DNA from: Proteiniphilum sp. UBA5283 | GTDB taxonomy: Bacteria; Bacteroidota; Bacteroidia; Bacteroidales; Dysgonomonadaceae | Direction: 5' to 3' | Length of the DNA: 39,795 nucleotides | Assembly: GCA_002408485.1 (NCBI GenBank) | Contig: DHSP01000014.1 | Location: forward strand, 1-39,795 | Part shown: in pieces, positions 1 to 7,671 of the stretch | Numbering within the stretch: position 1 is the first letter of the stretch | How the letters are laid out: each line of letters opens with the position of its first letter | Notes under the pieces: model-generated | Told to the model about the DNA's origin: nothing | Seen by the model: the letters and a program-made list of their open reading frames with translations, nothing else | Databases searched by the model: none | Position numbers and translations under genes: made by a program

Positions 1-54
1 TTCCATGCTCTCTTTATCTTTGATTAAAAGCGAAAACGGACCTTTTCCGGGCAT
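1..54 (-). CDS. possible 5' end of a minus-strand gene running off the window
   Basis: From an ATG at 54 the minus strand stays open to the window edge and reads MPGKGPFSLLIKDKESME. An in-frame TGA lies five codons upstream of this ATG, so the start cannot lie much further out. It would follow the two leucine tRNAs on the same strand. Eighteen codons are too few to recognise a family, and there is no clear ribosome binding site, although Bacteroidetes genes often lack one. It may be chance. Confidence 0.3.
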   Translation of the reverse strand, partial: MPGKGPFSLLIKDKESME

Positions 55-131
55 GAAGCTACCATCTCAGAAAATGAATTGTCAGTTGTTTTGGGAATTA
101 TTCGAAGGAAGAAGGTTAGATCATAACAAAA

Positions 132-218
132 TGGTGCGCAGGATGAGACTCGAACTCACACGCCGTAACCGGCACTACCCCCTCAAAGTAGCGTGTATAC
201 CAATTTCACCACCTGCGC
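132..218 (-). tRNA. tRNA-Leu (anticodon GAG)
   Basis: The minus strand folds as a class II tRNA. The acceptor arm is GCGCAGG with CCTGCGC, and the anticodon stem is CTACT with GGTAG around the loop TTGAGGG, giving anticodon GAG, which reads CUC and CUU. It has a long variable arm and a T arm of GTGAG, TTCGAGT, CTCAT. The 3' end ACCA is encoded in the DNA. It lies 6 nt downstream of a second leucine tRNA and is probably processed from the same transcript. Confidence 0.95.
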
Positions 219-224
219 GAAAGG

Positions 225-308
225 TGCCCGGAACAGGACTCGAACCTGCACGTTGTAACCAACACTAGTCCCTGAAACTAGCGCGTCTACCAATTTCGCC
301 ATCCGGGC
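225..308 (-). tRNA. tRNA-Leu (anticodon CAG)
   Basis: The minus strand folds as a class II tRNA. The acceptor arm is GCCCGGA with TCCGGGC, and the anticodon stem is CTAGT with ACTAG around TTCAGGG, giving anticodon CAG, which reads CUG. A long variable arm and a normal TTCGAGT T loop are present. After the discriminator A the DNA reads CCT, so the terminal CCA is not encoded and must be added by nucleotidyltransferase, unlike its neighbour. It is the promoter-proximal gene of the pair. Confidence 0.95.
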
Positions 309-393
309 ATTACATGTATCTCGTAGTTTACGGGGCCTCTGCCCGCATTTCAAATAAAAGAAAAGCCAACGCACCTCATCTTATTTGCGGATG

Positions 394-425
394 CAAAGAT
401 ACACGTTTTTTTTAACAGACACCAA
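394..425 (-). promoter_or_regulatory. promoter of the tRNA-Leu pair
   Basis: On the minus strand, TTGG at 425-422 is followed after 20 nt by TATCTTTG at 401-394. This matches the Bacteroidetes primary promoter (TTTG, 19-21 nt, TAnnTTTG). The spacer contains an A8 run. Transcription would begin near 388, about 80 nt before the first tRNA. Confidence 0.7.
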
Positions 426-555
426 TATTTTTGTTTTTATTTTCTACTGAACCGTTTTAATTTTTATTCCGGGGCGATTTTCGCGGAGGTATGGACTGAA
501 TCTCCGGGAGAACACCCCGAATCCGGGTTGGGTGTGAACCGGGAACCATTGACCG

Positions 556-584
556 AAAAAAGGGCCATCCACTACGGACAGCCC
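556..584 (-). terminator. intrinsic terminator of the padR-pspC transcript
   Basis: On the minus strand GGGCTGTCC (584-576) pairs with GGATGGCCC (570-562) through nine pairs, two of them G-T, around the loop GTAGT. Six T residues (561-556) follow at once. It lies about 110 nt past the stop of the PspC gene and has the classical rho-independent form. Confidence 0.8.
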
Positions 585-696
585 CCCTGATTCACAATGA
601 AAGTTATTAGTTCAAGTTTCGCATGTTTATATTGAGATACAACTAAGGATGAGACCTATATACAAAACTTGAATTATCAGAATTTACGAAAAGATC

Positions 697-2697
697 TTAA
701 AGCGAGTCGTAGGTGACGACGGTGCCTTTCTGATTGTCGGCCGTTTCCGGTTCACCCGGGTAATGGGTGCGGGAGTAGCTTCTGATCCGCTTCCGCACCA
801 CTGTGGGCGGTTCGTTGTTTTTATACTCGTCAAGCGCATCGCTAATCTCCACGGTTTTTCCTGCCGGAACAGAAATCTCCACCGTGATGCTCTGATCCCG
901 GAATCCCTGTGTGACAGGCACTGCCAGGAACTCGGGCAACAGCAGGAGCGAGTCTTGCTGCTCAAGGGCATACGTGAACTCTGCAATATGGGCTTTGGCG
1001 GAGCGGAGATCCTTTCCTTTCAATGCAGCAATGGTTCTCACATGAAACAGCGAGTCGGTACTCTTCTTTATGTAGAGGTGAATATTTTTGAACAGCAGCG
1101 AATCTTCGTTGACCGTGGAATAGGGCAAATCATCAATTTCGGTACCCCAACCATGTCCCAGTTTAAATTCTGCATAATCGTCCGGGTAGGGCAGCATATC
1201 AACATAGAGCCTGTCGGACTGAACCGGCGAAAGAGCAATCACGGTCTCTTTGGAGCTCTCGGTAGCGTACTTTTCGGCCACGTTCTTGGTCAGTATGCCG
1301 GCCAACGTAAGGCCTGCAAACCAAAGGACAAAAGAGATGACACCAATTACCGGGCGCGATCTGGCTTTCATTACCCGCCGGATGATCCAGACAATGATGG
1401 AGATAACGGGAACCAGTACAATCAACGACAACGAAGTGATCAGCAGGTTGGTTTCGTATCCCGGATCAATGAACAGGTCTTTCAACGTCATGAACTGTGT
1501 TCCGGCAAACAAGAATCCGATGAATACACCCACAAGGACCAGGGCCAGGAACCCGACAAAAGTGAAAAAGATGATCTTGACAAAGAGAATGAGTGTATTC
1601 AGACAGCCGGACCGTTGAGGGGGAGCGGCAGGGGTATCCTTCCATCTGTTCATCGGGGTAACAGGCGGCTGCGGGGGCATCTCCTGCATGGACGTACCGG
1701 CTTCACCGGGGGTTGCTTCCGGCTCCACATTCATCGCCATTCCATGAGAGGTGCTTTCTGCCATTCGGACCGTTGCTCCGGTAGTCGTTCTGTCGACCGG
1801 TTTTTCAGCCTCGGTACGACTCCTGGAGCCGGACACGTTGTCGCTTACTTTTTCGCGGATGGTGCGGATATACTCCTCTTCTCCCATCATCTCCAGCTTC
1901 TGCTTCACCGTTTTGGCCTCAGGGATGATGATCCACAGCACAATATAAGCCAAGACAATGCTCATGTTCACGTTCCAGTTTAAATGAATGTCGTCGAAAA
2001 AATGATTCAACGGGAAAAACGACATGATCCCGATAAGATTGAACATCAGTGGAATAAGAAATAGTATGCGGGGAATCCAGCTGTCAATTCTGAAATAGGC
2101 AGCTATGCCGCCGCAAACCCCACCAATGAACCGGTCGTTCGGGTTGCGGTAGAGCCGCTTGGCTACGTTCGTTTCCAGCGGTTTCGCTTTCAGCACGATC
2201 CACAACACGATATAAACCCAGAACAGCACACCAAACAACAATACAAAGATAATGCGCATCCACACCGGGTCGGTTTTGAAGTAGTGGGCCAGCCCGCTGC
2301 ATACCCCCCCGATGATTTGATCGTTCGCATTCCGGTAGAGCGAGCGACGTTCTTCGGGGTTTCCGGGAGGTGTCCCGGTATTTCCGGGGGAGGAGGTGGA
2401 GCGACGGGCCTGCCGCTCTTCGTGCTCTTCGTAGTCCGTATCAAAATCTTTCGGGCTGCCGATGCTGGAGATGATGGCCTCCACATCTTCGTCGGTAATG
2501 CAGCTGATGCCATGCTTCAGCCGGTTTCCGAACAACTCCGCAATGCGGCATTCAATGTCGTTGACAATCTCATCCCCACCTTCTTCCTGCGAGAAATAGC
2601 TTTGAAGGCTTTCGATATACCGGTTTAATATCTCATAAGCCGTCTCTTCGATGGCGATGACCTGCCCCTGGAAATTAATGTTGATTACTTTCTTCAT
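697..2697 (-). CDS. PspC-domain membrane protein with two PspC domains
   Basis: This 666-residue membrane protein probably acts in envelope-stress or membrane-integrity control; the exact role is unknown. Residues 1-90 form a soluble cap rich in acidic residues. Two PspC domains follow, at about 120-172 (YRNANDQIIGGVCSGLA) and 183-262 (YRNPNDRFIGGVCGGIA), each with hydrophobic segments. A Thr/Pro-rich linker spans about 265-370. Three more membrane segments lie at about 375-480, and the last roughly 180 residues are polar and may face the periplasm. I chose the ATG at 2697, which begins MKKVININ; an in-frame TTG at 2721 would add eight residues. The gene lies 46 nt downstream of a PadR regulator on the same strand, a pairing common in Bacteroidetes, and probably shares its promoter and repression. 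Confidence 0.88.
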   Translation of the reverse strand: MKKVININFQGQVIAIEETAYEILNRYIESLQSYFSQEEGGDEIVNDIECRIAELFGNRLKHGISCITDEDVEAIISSIGSPKDFDTDYEEHEERQARRSTSSPGNTGTPPGNPEERRSLYRNANDQIIGGVCSGLAHYFKTDPVWMRIIFVLLFGVLFWVYIVLWIVLKAKPLETNVAKRLYRNPNDRFIGGVCGGIAAYFRIDSWIPRILFLIPLMFNLIGIMSFFPLNHFFDDIHLNWNVNMSIVLAYIVLWIIIPEAKTVKQKLEMMGEEEYIRTIREKVSDNVSGSRSRTEAEKPVDRTTTGATVRMAESTSHGMAMNVEPEATPGEAGTSMQEMPPQPPVTPMNRWKDTPAAPPQRSGCLNTLILFVKIIFFTFVGFLALVLVGVFIGFLFAGTQFMTLKDLFIDPGYETNLLITSLSLIVLVPVISIIVWIIRRVMKARSRPVIGVISFVLWFAGLTLAGILTKNVAEKYATESSKETVIALSPVQSDRLYVDMLPYPDDYAEFKLGHGWGTEIDDLPYSTVNEDSLLFKNIHLYIKKSTDSLFHVRTIAALKGKDLRSAKAHIAEFTYALEQQDSLLLLPEFLAVPVTQGFRDQSITVEISVPAGKTVEISDALDEYKNNEPPTVVRKRIRSYSRTHYPGEPETADNQKGTVVTYDSL

Positions 2698-2743
2698 GCG
2701 ATTCGTATGTTTTTTTGACAATGAGAGTTTGTTACGATGATGA

Positions 2744-3076
2744 TTACTGATCTTGACGCGTTACAACGGACACACCGGTAGCGAGTTCCTGCCAGGTGGC
2801 CTCCAGCAGTGTGTAAAACTTAGCGCCCTTCTCGGTAAGCCGGAAATATTTGCGAGGAGGACCCGACGAGCTCTCTACCCATTGATAGGTGAGTATTTCG
2901 GCATTCTTGAGGCGGTTTAGCAAAGGATACAGCGTACCCTCAAGCAATTGCAACCCGGCACTCTTCATCTCGTCAATGATGTCGCCCGGGTAGGCTTCGC
3001 CCCGCTTGATAATGGAAAGGATGCAGTATTCCAGCACACCCTTGCGCATTTGACTCTGCGTATTCTCAATATTCAT
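2744..3076 (-). CDS. PadR-family transcriptional repressor
   Basis: This 110-residue protein is a short PadR regulator consisting of a winged-helix DNA-binding domain and a C-terminal dimerisation helix. Family features visible are the opening MRKGVLEYCILSIIKRGEAYPGDI, split here as MRKGVLEYCI then LSIIKRGEAYPG, the recognition region LQLLEGTLYPLLNRLKN, and the wing with PPRKYFRLTEKG. Such proteins usually repress their own operon and release DNA on binding a ligand or under membrane stress; the ligand here is unknown. I chose the ATG at 3076, preceded by the purine-rich AAAAGAGAAAAC; a GTG at 3103 would add nine residues. A promoter with an overlapping inverted repeat lies just upstream, and the PspC gene follows. 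Confidence 0.9.
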   Translation of the reverse strand: MNIENTQSQMRKGVLEYCILSIIKRGEAYPGDIIDEMKSAGLQLLEGTLYPLLNRLKNAEILTYQWVESSSGPPRKYFRLTEKGAKFYTLLEATWQELATGVSVVTRQDQ

Positions 3077-3105
3077 GTTTTCTCTTTTATGGACATTCAA
3101 CACTA

Positions 3106-3136
3106 CAAAATTACACTAAACAAAGTATTATGCAAT
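3106..3136 (-). promoter_or_regulatory. promoter of padR-pspC
   Basis: On the minus strand ATTG (3136-3133) is followed after exactly 19 nt by TAATTTTG (3113-3106), a full match to TAnnTTTG. The start of transcription would be near 3100, giving a leader of about 25 nt before the padR ATG. Confidence 0.7.
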
Positions 3137-3138
3137 AC
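3125..3138. promoter_or_regulatory. candidate PadR operator (inverted repeat)
   Basis: GTATT ATGC AATAC is an inverted repeat with 5-bp arms and a 4-bp centre. It overlaps the -33 element of the padR promoter. An overlapping repeat TATG..CATA (3129-3141) is also present. The position suits autorepression by PadR, but binding is inferred. Confidence 0.45.
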
Positions 3139-3294
3139 ATAGTACCATCGAATTTCAAACATTTAAATTTATTTAACCGTTTCGCTTCGTTTTGCAATGC
3201 ATAAACGTTGCTTTTGTCTGCAAGGAGGAGTCAATATTTGCGGATGCATCTCTACTTTGTGGGGCCGCCCGGGTGTAAACAGCGAAAAAAAGTT

Positions 3295-3302
3295 TATATT
3301 TG
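3295..3302 (+). promoter_or_regulatory. -7 element of the coaBC promoter
   Basis: TATATTTG matches TAnnTTTG and ends 17 nt before the chosen coaBC ATG. No clear TTTG lies 19-21 nt upstream. The word ATATTTGCGGAT occurs here (3297-3308) and again at 3234-3245. Confidence 0.5.
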
Positions 3303-3319
3303 CGGATAATTCATCGGAT

Positions 3320-4537
3320 ATGTCGCTACAAGGGAAACATATAGTTTTGGGCATTACCGGCAGCATCGCCGCTTACAAGTCGGCCATTCTCACCCGGTTG
3401 CTCATAAAAAAGGGAGCGGACGTGCAGATTGTGATCACGCCCGCCGGCAGGGAATTTATCACGCCGGTCACGCTGTCTGCCCTATCGGGGCGGCCGGTGA
3501 TCAGTGAGTTTTTTGCTACCGGCGACGGCACCTGGCACAGCCATGTGGATCTGGGGCTGTGGGCCGACCTGATGGTTGTGGCACCGGCAACGGCTTCAAC
3601 AATTGGCAAGATGGCGCACGGCATTGCCGACAACATGTTGATCACCACCTACCTCTCCATGAAGGCGCCGGTCTTTGTAGCGCCTGCGATGGATCTGGAC
3701 ATGTTCCGGCACGTCACCACCAGCAGGAACCTTGAGTTGCTGAAGCAGGATGGCGTACAGGTCATTGAGCCGACGGAAGGTGAGCTGGCCAGTCACCTCG
3801 AAGGCAAAGGACGCATGGAAGAGCCGGAGCAGATAGTAGCCATCCTCGAAGCTTTTTTTTCGGCGCAGCGGGAGCTGGCTAAAAAAAAAATCCTGATCAC
3901 CGCGGGCCCCACCTATGAGCGGATTGACCCGGTGCGTTTTATCGGCAACTTTTCGTCCGGAAAGATGGGCTTCGCCCTGGCCGAGGAGTGTGCCGCGCGG
4001 GGCGCCTCTGTTTTGCTGATCTCCGGCCCCACCTCACTCACGGCTCATCATCCGAATATCCGGAGGATAGATGTGGAGTCGGCACAGCAGATGCACGACG
4101 CTGCCGTGAGCGCCTTTCCGGAGATGGATGCGGCCATCCTGTCGGCTGCCGTGGCCGATTACCGTCCCCTTCAAACCAGGCCGGAGAAGATGAAACGCGA
4201 CGGACAGGAACAAATCTCCCTCACGCTGACTTCCAACCCCGATATTGCGGCCTCGCTGGGAACAATGAAACAGCCGGGACAAACGATGATCGGCTTCGCG
4301 CTGGAGACCCACGACGAAGAGGCCAATGCGCTCAAAAAAATGGAAAAGAAGAATTTCGATTTCATTGTGCTCAACTCCTTGCAGGACCAGGGGGCGGGCT
4401 TCGGACACGACACGAACAAGGTGACCATACTCGCGCGCGACGGTGAAAAACGATCGTTCGGATTAAAAACTAAAAAGGAGGTTGCGAAAGATATCGTCGA
4501 CATAGCTTTCGAAACACTCTCTAACAAAACCGGATAA
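3320..4537 (+). CDS. coaBC: bifunctional phosphopantothenoylcysteine decarboxylase / phosphopantothenate-cysteine ligase
   Basis: This 405-residue enzyme carries out two steps of coenzyme A synthesis, joining cysteine to 4'-phosphopantothenate and decarboxylating the product to 4'-phosphopantetheine. The N-terminal FMN-binding decarboxylase half begins GKHIVLGITGSIAAYKS and carries WHSHVDLGLWADLMVVAPATA with the catalytic His. The C-terminal ligase half starts near residue 190 with GPTYERIDPVRFIGNFSSGK, followed by AAVADYRP. At the position of the decarboxylase active-site Cys (ACGD..GPGRM in E. coli) the sequence reads ELASHLEGKGRM, with Ser. I chose the ATG at 3320, where the conserved region starts; an upstream ATG at 3197 would add 41 unrelated residues and would lie upstream of the promoter. 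The stop codon sits in the loop of a perfect hairpin. Confidence 0.93.
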   Translation: MSLQGKHIVLGITGSIAAYKSAILTRLLIKKGADVQIVITPAGREFITPVTLSALSGRPVISEFFATGDGTWHSHVDLGLWADLMVVAPATASTIGKMAHGIADNMLITTYLSMKAPVFVAPAMDLDMFRHVTTSRNLELLKQDGVQVIEPTEGELASHLEGKGRMEEPEQIVAILEAFFSAQRELAKKKILITAGPTYERIDPVRFIGNFSSGKMGFALAEECAARGASVLLISGPTSLTAHHPNIRRIDVESAQQMHDAAVSAFPEMDAAILSAAVADYRPLQTRPEKMKRDGQEQISLTLTSNPDIAASLGTMKQPGQTMIGFALETHDEEANALKKMEKKNFDFIVLNSLQDQGAGFGHDTNKVTILARDGEKRSFGLKTKKEVAKDIVDIAFETLSNKTG

Positions 4538-4549
4538 CCGGTTTTGTTA
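4522..4549 (+). terminator. perfect 12-bp hairpin around the coaBC stop codon
   Basis: TAACAAAACCGG (4522-4533) and CCGGTTTTGTTA (4538-4549) are exact reverse complements with a 4-nt loop that contains part of the TAA stop (4535-4537). The 3' arm carries a T4 run but no free U tract follows. It could be a terminator-like or mRNA-stabilising element between coaBC and the M23 peptidase gene, whose ATG is 18 nt further on. Confidence 0.5.
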
Positions 4550-4567
4550 TGAACCAAACCAGTAACA

Positions 4568-6271
4568 ATGAAACCAGGCAACTCAATCATATTCCTGTTT
4601 ACCCTTTTATTCACAGCAACAACCGTACTGACCGGGTATTCCCAGCAATACAGCAATCCTTTACCCATCTCTCCTGCTCTCAGCGCCAACTTCGGTGAAC
4701 TCAGAAGCAACCACTTTCATTCGGGGATCGACTTTAAAACACAACAGGCTGTCAACAAGCCTGTCTTAGCCATTGAAGATGGCTACGTGTCGCGTATCAG
4801 TGTCTCCCCCGGCGGATACGGGCTGGCTCTTTATGTTGATCATCCTGCCACAGGGCACACCAGCGTGTATGCACACCTCAACAGCTTTGCCGGAAAGATT
4901 GCCGATTACGTACTCGAAAAGCAGTATGAGCAGGAGAGTTATTCGGTGAATCTTCATCTGGAAAAAAATACTTTCCCGGTCAAAAGAGGCGAACAGATTG
5001 CGTTGAGCGGAAATACCGGGAGCTCCGGTGGCCCGCACCTTCATTTCGAATTGCGCGATACAGACTCGGAGGAGCCGCTGGATGCCCTGGCATTCCTGCC
5101 GCCTGTAACCGACACGCAGAAACCGGACTTGCGGGGAATCGCCGTTTACCCCCTGCAGGGAAAAGGAGTGGTGAACGGCAGCAGCAGCCCGCTCCGGATG
5201 ACGATCGGGAAAGATAAATCGGGGAATCCCCTGAGCCCCGGAAAAGCCGTCAGCGCATGGGGACGCATCGGCGTGGGCGTGAAAGCATACGACCGGATGG
5301 ACGGTCAATCCAACATATACGGGGTGAAGCATGTACGCCTGTTTGTGGACGACGAACCGGTTTTCAGCAGCACCACGGACCGGTTTTCGTTTACGCAAAC
5401 CCGCATGCTGAATGCGCACATCGACTTCGACGACTGGCGGGAACGGCGTTCTTTTTATATGAAATCGTTTGTGGAACCGGGAAACAAACTGCCCTTTTAC
5501 CGGGCAAAGGACAGGGGGTACATCGACATTAACGAGGAAAGAGAGTACCGGCTCCGCTATGAGCTGGAGGATTTTCACGGCAACCGCCTCAACTACGCAT
5601 TTACCGTGAAGGGGCAACCTCAACCTGTACCCGAACAGCCTCAATGCGGGCATTACATGTCGTGGAATTTCGACAATGCCTATATGGATCTTGGCTTCTC
5701 GCTTTCTATTCCCCGTGGCAACCTGTATGACGATCTATGTTACCGGCACGACACAACGAAAAGCGGGGTTTATTATTCGGATGTGCACCGGGTGCACCAC
5801 CGTTTCGTCCCCCTCCACAACAGGGCCGAAATATGGCTCGGGATGCATACCGACACGCTGCAACAGCGGCGTCAGTATGGCATCGTAAAAATCAACGACA
5901 ATGGCTCGGAGAGCTGGATAGGCGGGACATACAAACAAGGGGGCATCACGGCGGCCATCCGCGAACTGGGAGACCGATATGCGGTCTCGGCCGACACCCT
6001 CCCGCCGGCAATCACTCCCCTGGAACCGGCCGGATGGGTTTCCCAAAAAAGAATACGGATAAGGCTCGGGGACGACAAAAGCGGTATTGCCTCGTTCAGG
6101 GGAGAGATAAACGGGAAATATGTTCTTTTCACCCACGACGCCAAATCGTCGGTCTACACCTATCGATTCGACGATACCAGGCTCACAAAAGGGGAACAAC
6201 AGGTCCTGGTGTTCAGGGCAACAGATGGAGCGGGCAACAGCAGCGAGTACCGATACTCGTTCCGGTATTAA
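4568..6271 (+). CDS. exported M23 (LytM-type) metallopeptidase
   Basis: This 567-residue secreted protein is probably a peptidoglycan endopeptidase. Residues 1-25 are a signal peptide with a hydrophobic core (IIFLFTLLF) ending near YSQ. The M23 domain lies at about residues 45-170 and keeps all zinc and catalytic positions: HFHSGIDF (HxxxD) and GGPHLHFEL (HxH). The remaining roughly 400 residues are not a domain I recognise; they are rich in beta-prone sequence and may form Ig-like modules that bind the wall or a partner. The gene starts 30 nt after coaBC with no promoter of its own that I can see. Its TAA stop overlaps the stop of the convergent pncB. Confidence 0.88.
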   Translation: MKPGNSIIFLFTLLFTATTVLTGYSQQYSNPLPISPALSANFGELRSNHFHSGIDFKTQQAVNKPVLAIEDGYVSRISVSPGGYGLALYVDHPATGHTSVYAHLNSFAGKIADYVLEKQYEQESYSVNLHLEKNTFPVKRGEQIALSGNTGSSGGPHLHFELRDTDSEEPLDALAFLPPVTDTQKPDLRGIAVYPLQGKGVVNGSSSPLRMTIGKDKSGNPLSPGKAVSAWGRIGVGVKAYDRMDGQSNIYGVKHVRLFVDDEPVFSSTTDRFSFTQTRMLNAHIDFDDWRERRSFYMKSFVEPGNKLPFYRAKDRGYIDINEEREYRLRYELEDFHGNRLNYAFTVKGQPQPVPEQPQCGHYMSWNFDNAYMDLGFSLSIPRGNLYDDLCYRHDTTKSGVYYSDVHRVHHRFVPLHNRAEIWLGMHTDTLQQRRQYGIVKINDNGSESWIGGTYKQGGITAAIRELGDRYAVSADTLPPAITPLEPAGWVSQKRIRIRLGDDKSGIASFRGEINGKYVLFTHDAKSSVYTYRFDDTRLTKGEQQVLVFRATDGAGNSSEYRYSFRY

Positions 6272-7440
6272 AGCCCCAGCGTCTCTTTCACCAGGGCAAT
6301 CTCCCGCTCGCTGCCGGTATGCTTTCCTTCCACATCCGACAGCTTCACGCACTCCTGCCACGGCTCTTTTGCCGTCATTTTGCACCGGAACAGCTTCATC
6401 ACAATGTTCATTGGTTTGACGCTGTTTCCCACATCGTTGGTCAGGTTGGTGCCAATTCCGAAGGTGGCCCCGATACGGTCGCCACAATGCTCTTTTATCT
6501 GAATGGCTTTCTCTACGTTCAGGCTGTCGGAAAAGACCAGGTATTTGAGGGTGGGATTCACCCGCAGCTCCTCGTATCGTTTGATGACCTTGTCCGTAAA
6601 GACAAACGGGTCGCCGCTGTCGTGCCGCAGGCTGGTAAAGAGTGCGGCGTGCTTCTTGCTGAAATTGCGCAGAAACACGTCGGTGGTATAGGTGTCGGTC
6701 AGCACGGTGCCCAGGTCGCCATCGAATACGTTGATCCAATCTTCCATCGACATATAGTTGGCCATCTTGTAGCCGTAGATGGACCCGTGAAACTGCACCC
6801 ACTCGTGCGGATGGGTTCCGGAGATATTGAGGTTGTGCTTAAAAGCCATATAGACATTGCTGGTACCATACAGGCTCTCGCCAGCGTGTGCTTTCAGCAG
6901 CTCTGTCACCCTGTCCTCCACATCGAGGCTGAACCGCCGCCTCATCCCGAAAAGAGAGAAGGTGATCTGTTTTTCCTTCATCCTCCTCGCTTTCCCGATG
7001 GCGGCTTTTTCCAGATATTCCCGGTCGGGGTGCTGCCCGGTTACGCGGAAGAAGAGCTCGGATACGGTGGCGAGGATGGGCGTCTCCCAGAGGGTTACCC
7101 GGTAAAGCAATCCGCTGGCCCTGATGCGAAGCTTACGCCCCTCCATGCGAACATTCACTTCGGCAGGATCAAACCGGAAGCCTTTCAGAAAATCGATATA
7201 GATGGGTGGCAGGTAGGGCATCTGCCTCCGTACAAAAGCTTCCTCCTCTCCTGTCATCGCCAGCGCGGACATCTTCTCCAGCTCATGCCGCAGCAGCAGG
7301 TCGAACCCCTCCGGGTAGTCTCCGTTGTTTCTGTCCACAAACTCAAACTCCCCGTAAGCACGCGGGAAGAGCTTGGAGTATGCATAGCTGGTGGTAAATT
7401 TATACAGGTCTGTATCGAGGATGCTGCTGATGATTCCCAT
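6268..7440 (-). CDS. pncB: nicotinate phosphoribosyltransferase
   Basis: This enzyme of about 390 residues makes nicotinate mononucleotide from nicotinate and phosphoribosyl pyrophosphate in NAD salvage. Visible family features are the N-terminal DTDLYKFTTSYAY, the central THPHEWVQFHGS and the LRHDSGDPFVFTDK region. Its length fits the bacterial enzyme. I chose the ATG at 7440 (MGIISSILDTDLYKFT), where similarity to the family begins; in-frame starts at 7503 and 7515 would add a Ser/Asn-rich stretch that looks untranslated. The gene is convergent with the M23 peptidase and shares the palindromic TTAA in the two overlapping stop codons. Two copies of an 18-bp direct repeat lie about 100 nt upstream. 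Confidence 0.93.
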   Translation of the reverse strand: MGIISSILDTDLYKFTTSYAYSKLFPRAYGEFEFVDRNNGDYPEGFDLLLRHELEKMSALAMTGEEEAFVRRQMPYLPPIYIDFLKGFRFDPAEVNVRMEGRKLRIRASGLLYRVTLWETPILATVSELFFRVTGQHPDREYLEKAAIGKARRMKEKQITFSLFGMRRRFSLDVEDRVTELLKAHAGESLYGTSNVYMAFKHNLNISGTHPHEWVQFHGSIYGYKMANYMSMEDWINVFDGDLGTVLTDTYTTDVFLRNFSKKHAALFTSLRHDSGDPFVFTDKVIKRYEELRVNPTLKYLVFSDSLNVEKAIQIKEHCGDRIGATFGIGTNLTNDVGNSVKPMNIVMKLFRCKMTAKEPWQECVKLSDVEGKHTGSEREIALVKETLGL

Positions 7441-7532
7441 TTGCGCTCGTTCAATTAATTGGTTAGAACGATAAAACGTTTTACCGTTCGTTTCGTTCAC
7501 CATTTTACCAACCAACCATTTTTTAGAGATGA

Positions 7533-7582
7533 AATCGAAATAGTTAGCCTGATTTTGAGAACGTAATCGAAATAGTTAGCCT
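7533..7582. repeat. two 18-bp direct repeats upstream of pncB
   Basis: AATCGAAATAGTTAGCCT occurs at 7533-7550 and, identically, at 7565-7582. The start-to-start distance is 32 bp, about three helical turns, so both copies face the same side of DNA. They lie in the gap between pncB and the efflux operon. This could be a tandem operator for pncB; no good TAnnTTTG element was found nearby. Confidence 0.6.
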
Positions 7583-7623
7583 ATATTTTGGATTAACCAT
7601 AAAATCCGCTTAACAAAGAGAGA

Positions 7624-7649
7624 GGGGCGTCACTTTTCAGCAACGCCCC
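7624..7649 (-). terminator. terminator of the RND efflux operon
   Basis: ACGCCCC (7643-7649) and GGGGCGT (7624-7630) form a 7-bp GC-rich stem with a 12-nt loop. On the minus strand a T/C-rich stretch (TCTCTCTTTG) follows. It is 23 nt past the stop of the last gene of the operon. Confidence 0.6.
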
Positions 7650-7671
7650 CCAAAAAATATTCATAATAGAA

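Larger units (their letters stand above)
309..696. other. 388-nt intergenic region, no gene seen
   Basis: No supported coding sequence lies here. It holds the tRNA promoter (394-425) and the terminator of the padR-pspC transcript (556-584). Two weaker inverted repeats are also visible: ACACCC with GGGTGT around 514-535, and TTCAAGTTT (611-619) with AAACTTGAA (665-673), a 9-bp match with a 45-nt gap in the 3' untranslated region of the pspC gene. I assign no function to these two. Confidence 0.6.

Noticed and set aside
763..1983. 406-codon open frame on the plus strand
   Set aside because: It lies entirely antisense to the PspC gene, its product is rich in Arg, His and Gln with no known motif, and no promoter precedes it.
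5737..7458. 573-codon open frame on the plus strand spanning the M23 and pncB genes
   Set aside because: Both overlapped genes have clear family motifs. The frame is open only because of codon bias and its product shows no domain.
7440..7515. Longer PncB start at 7515 or 7503
   Set aside because: Family similarity begins at the ATG at 7440 and the added residues look like untranslated leader.
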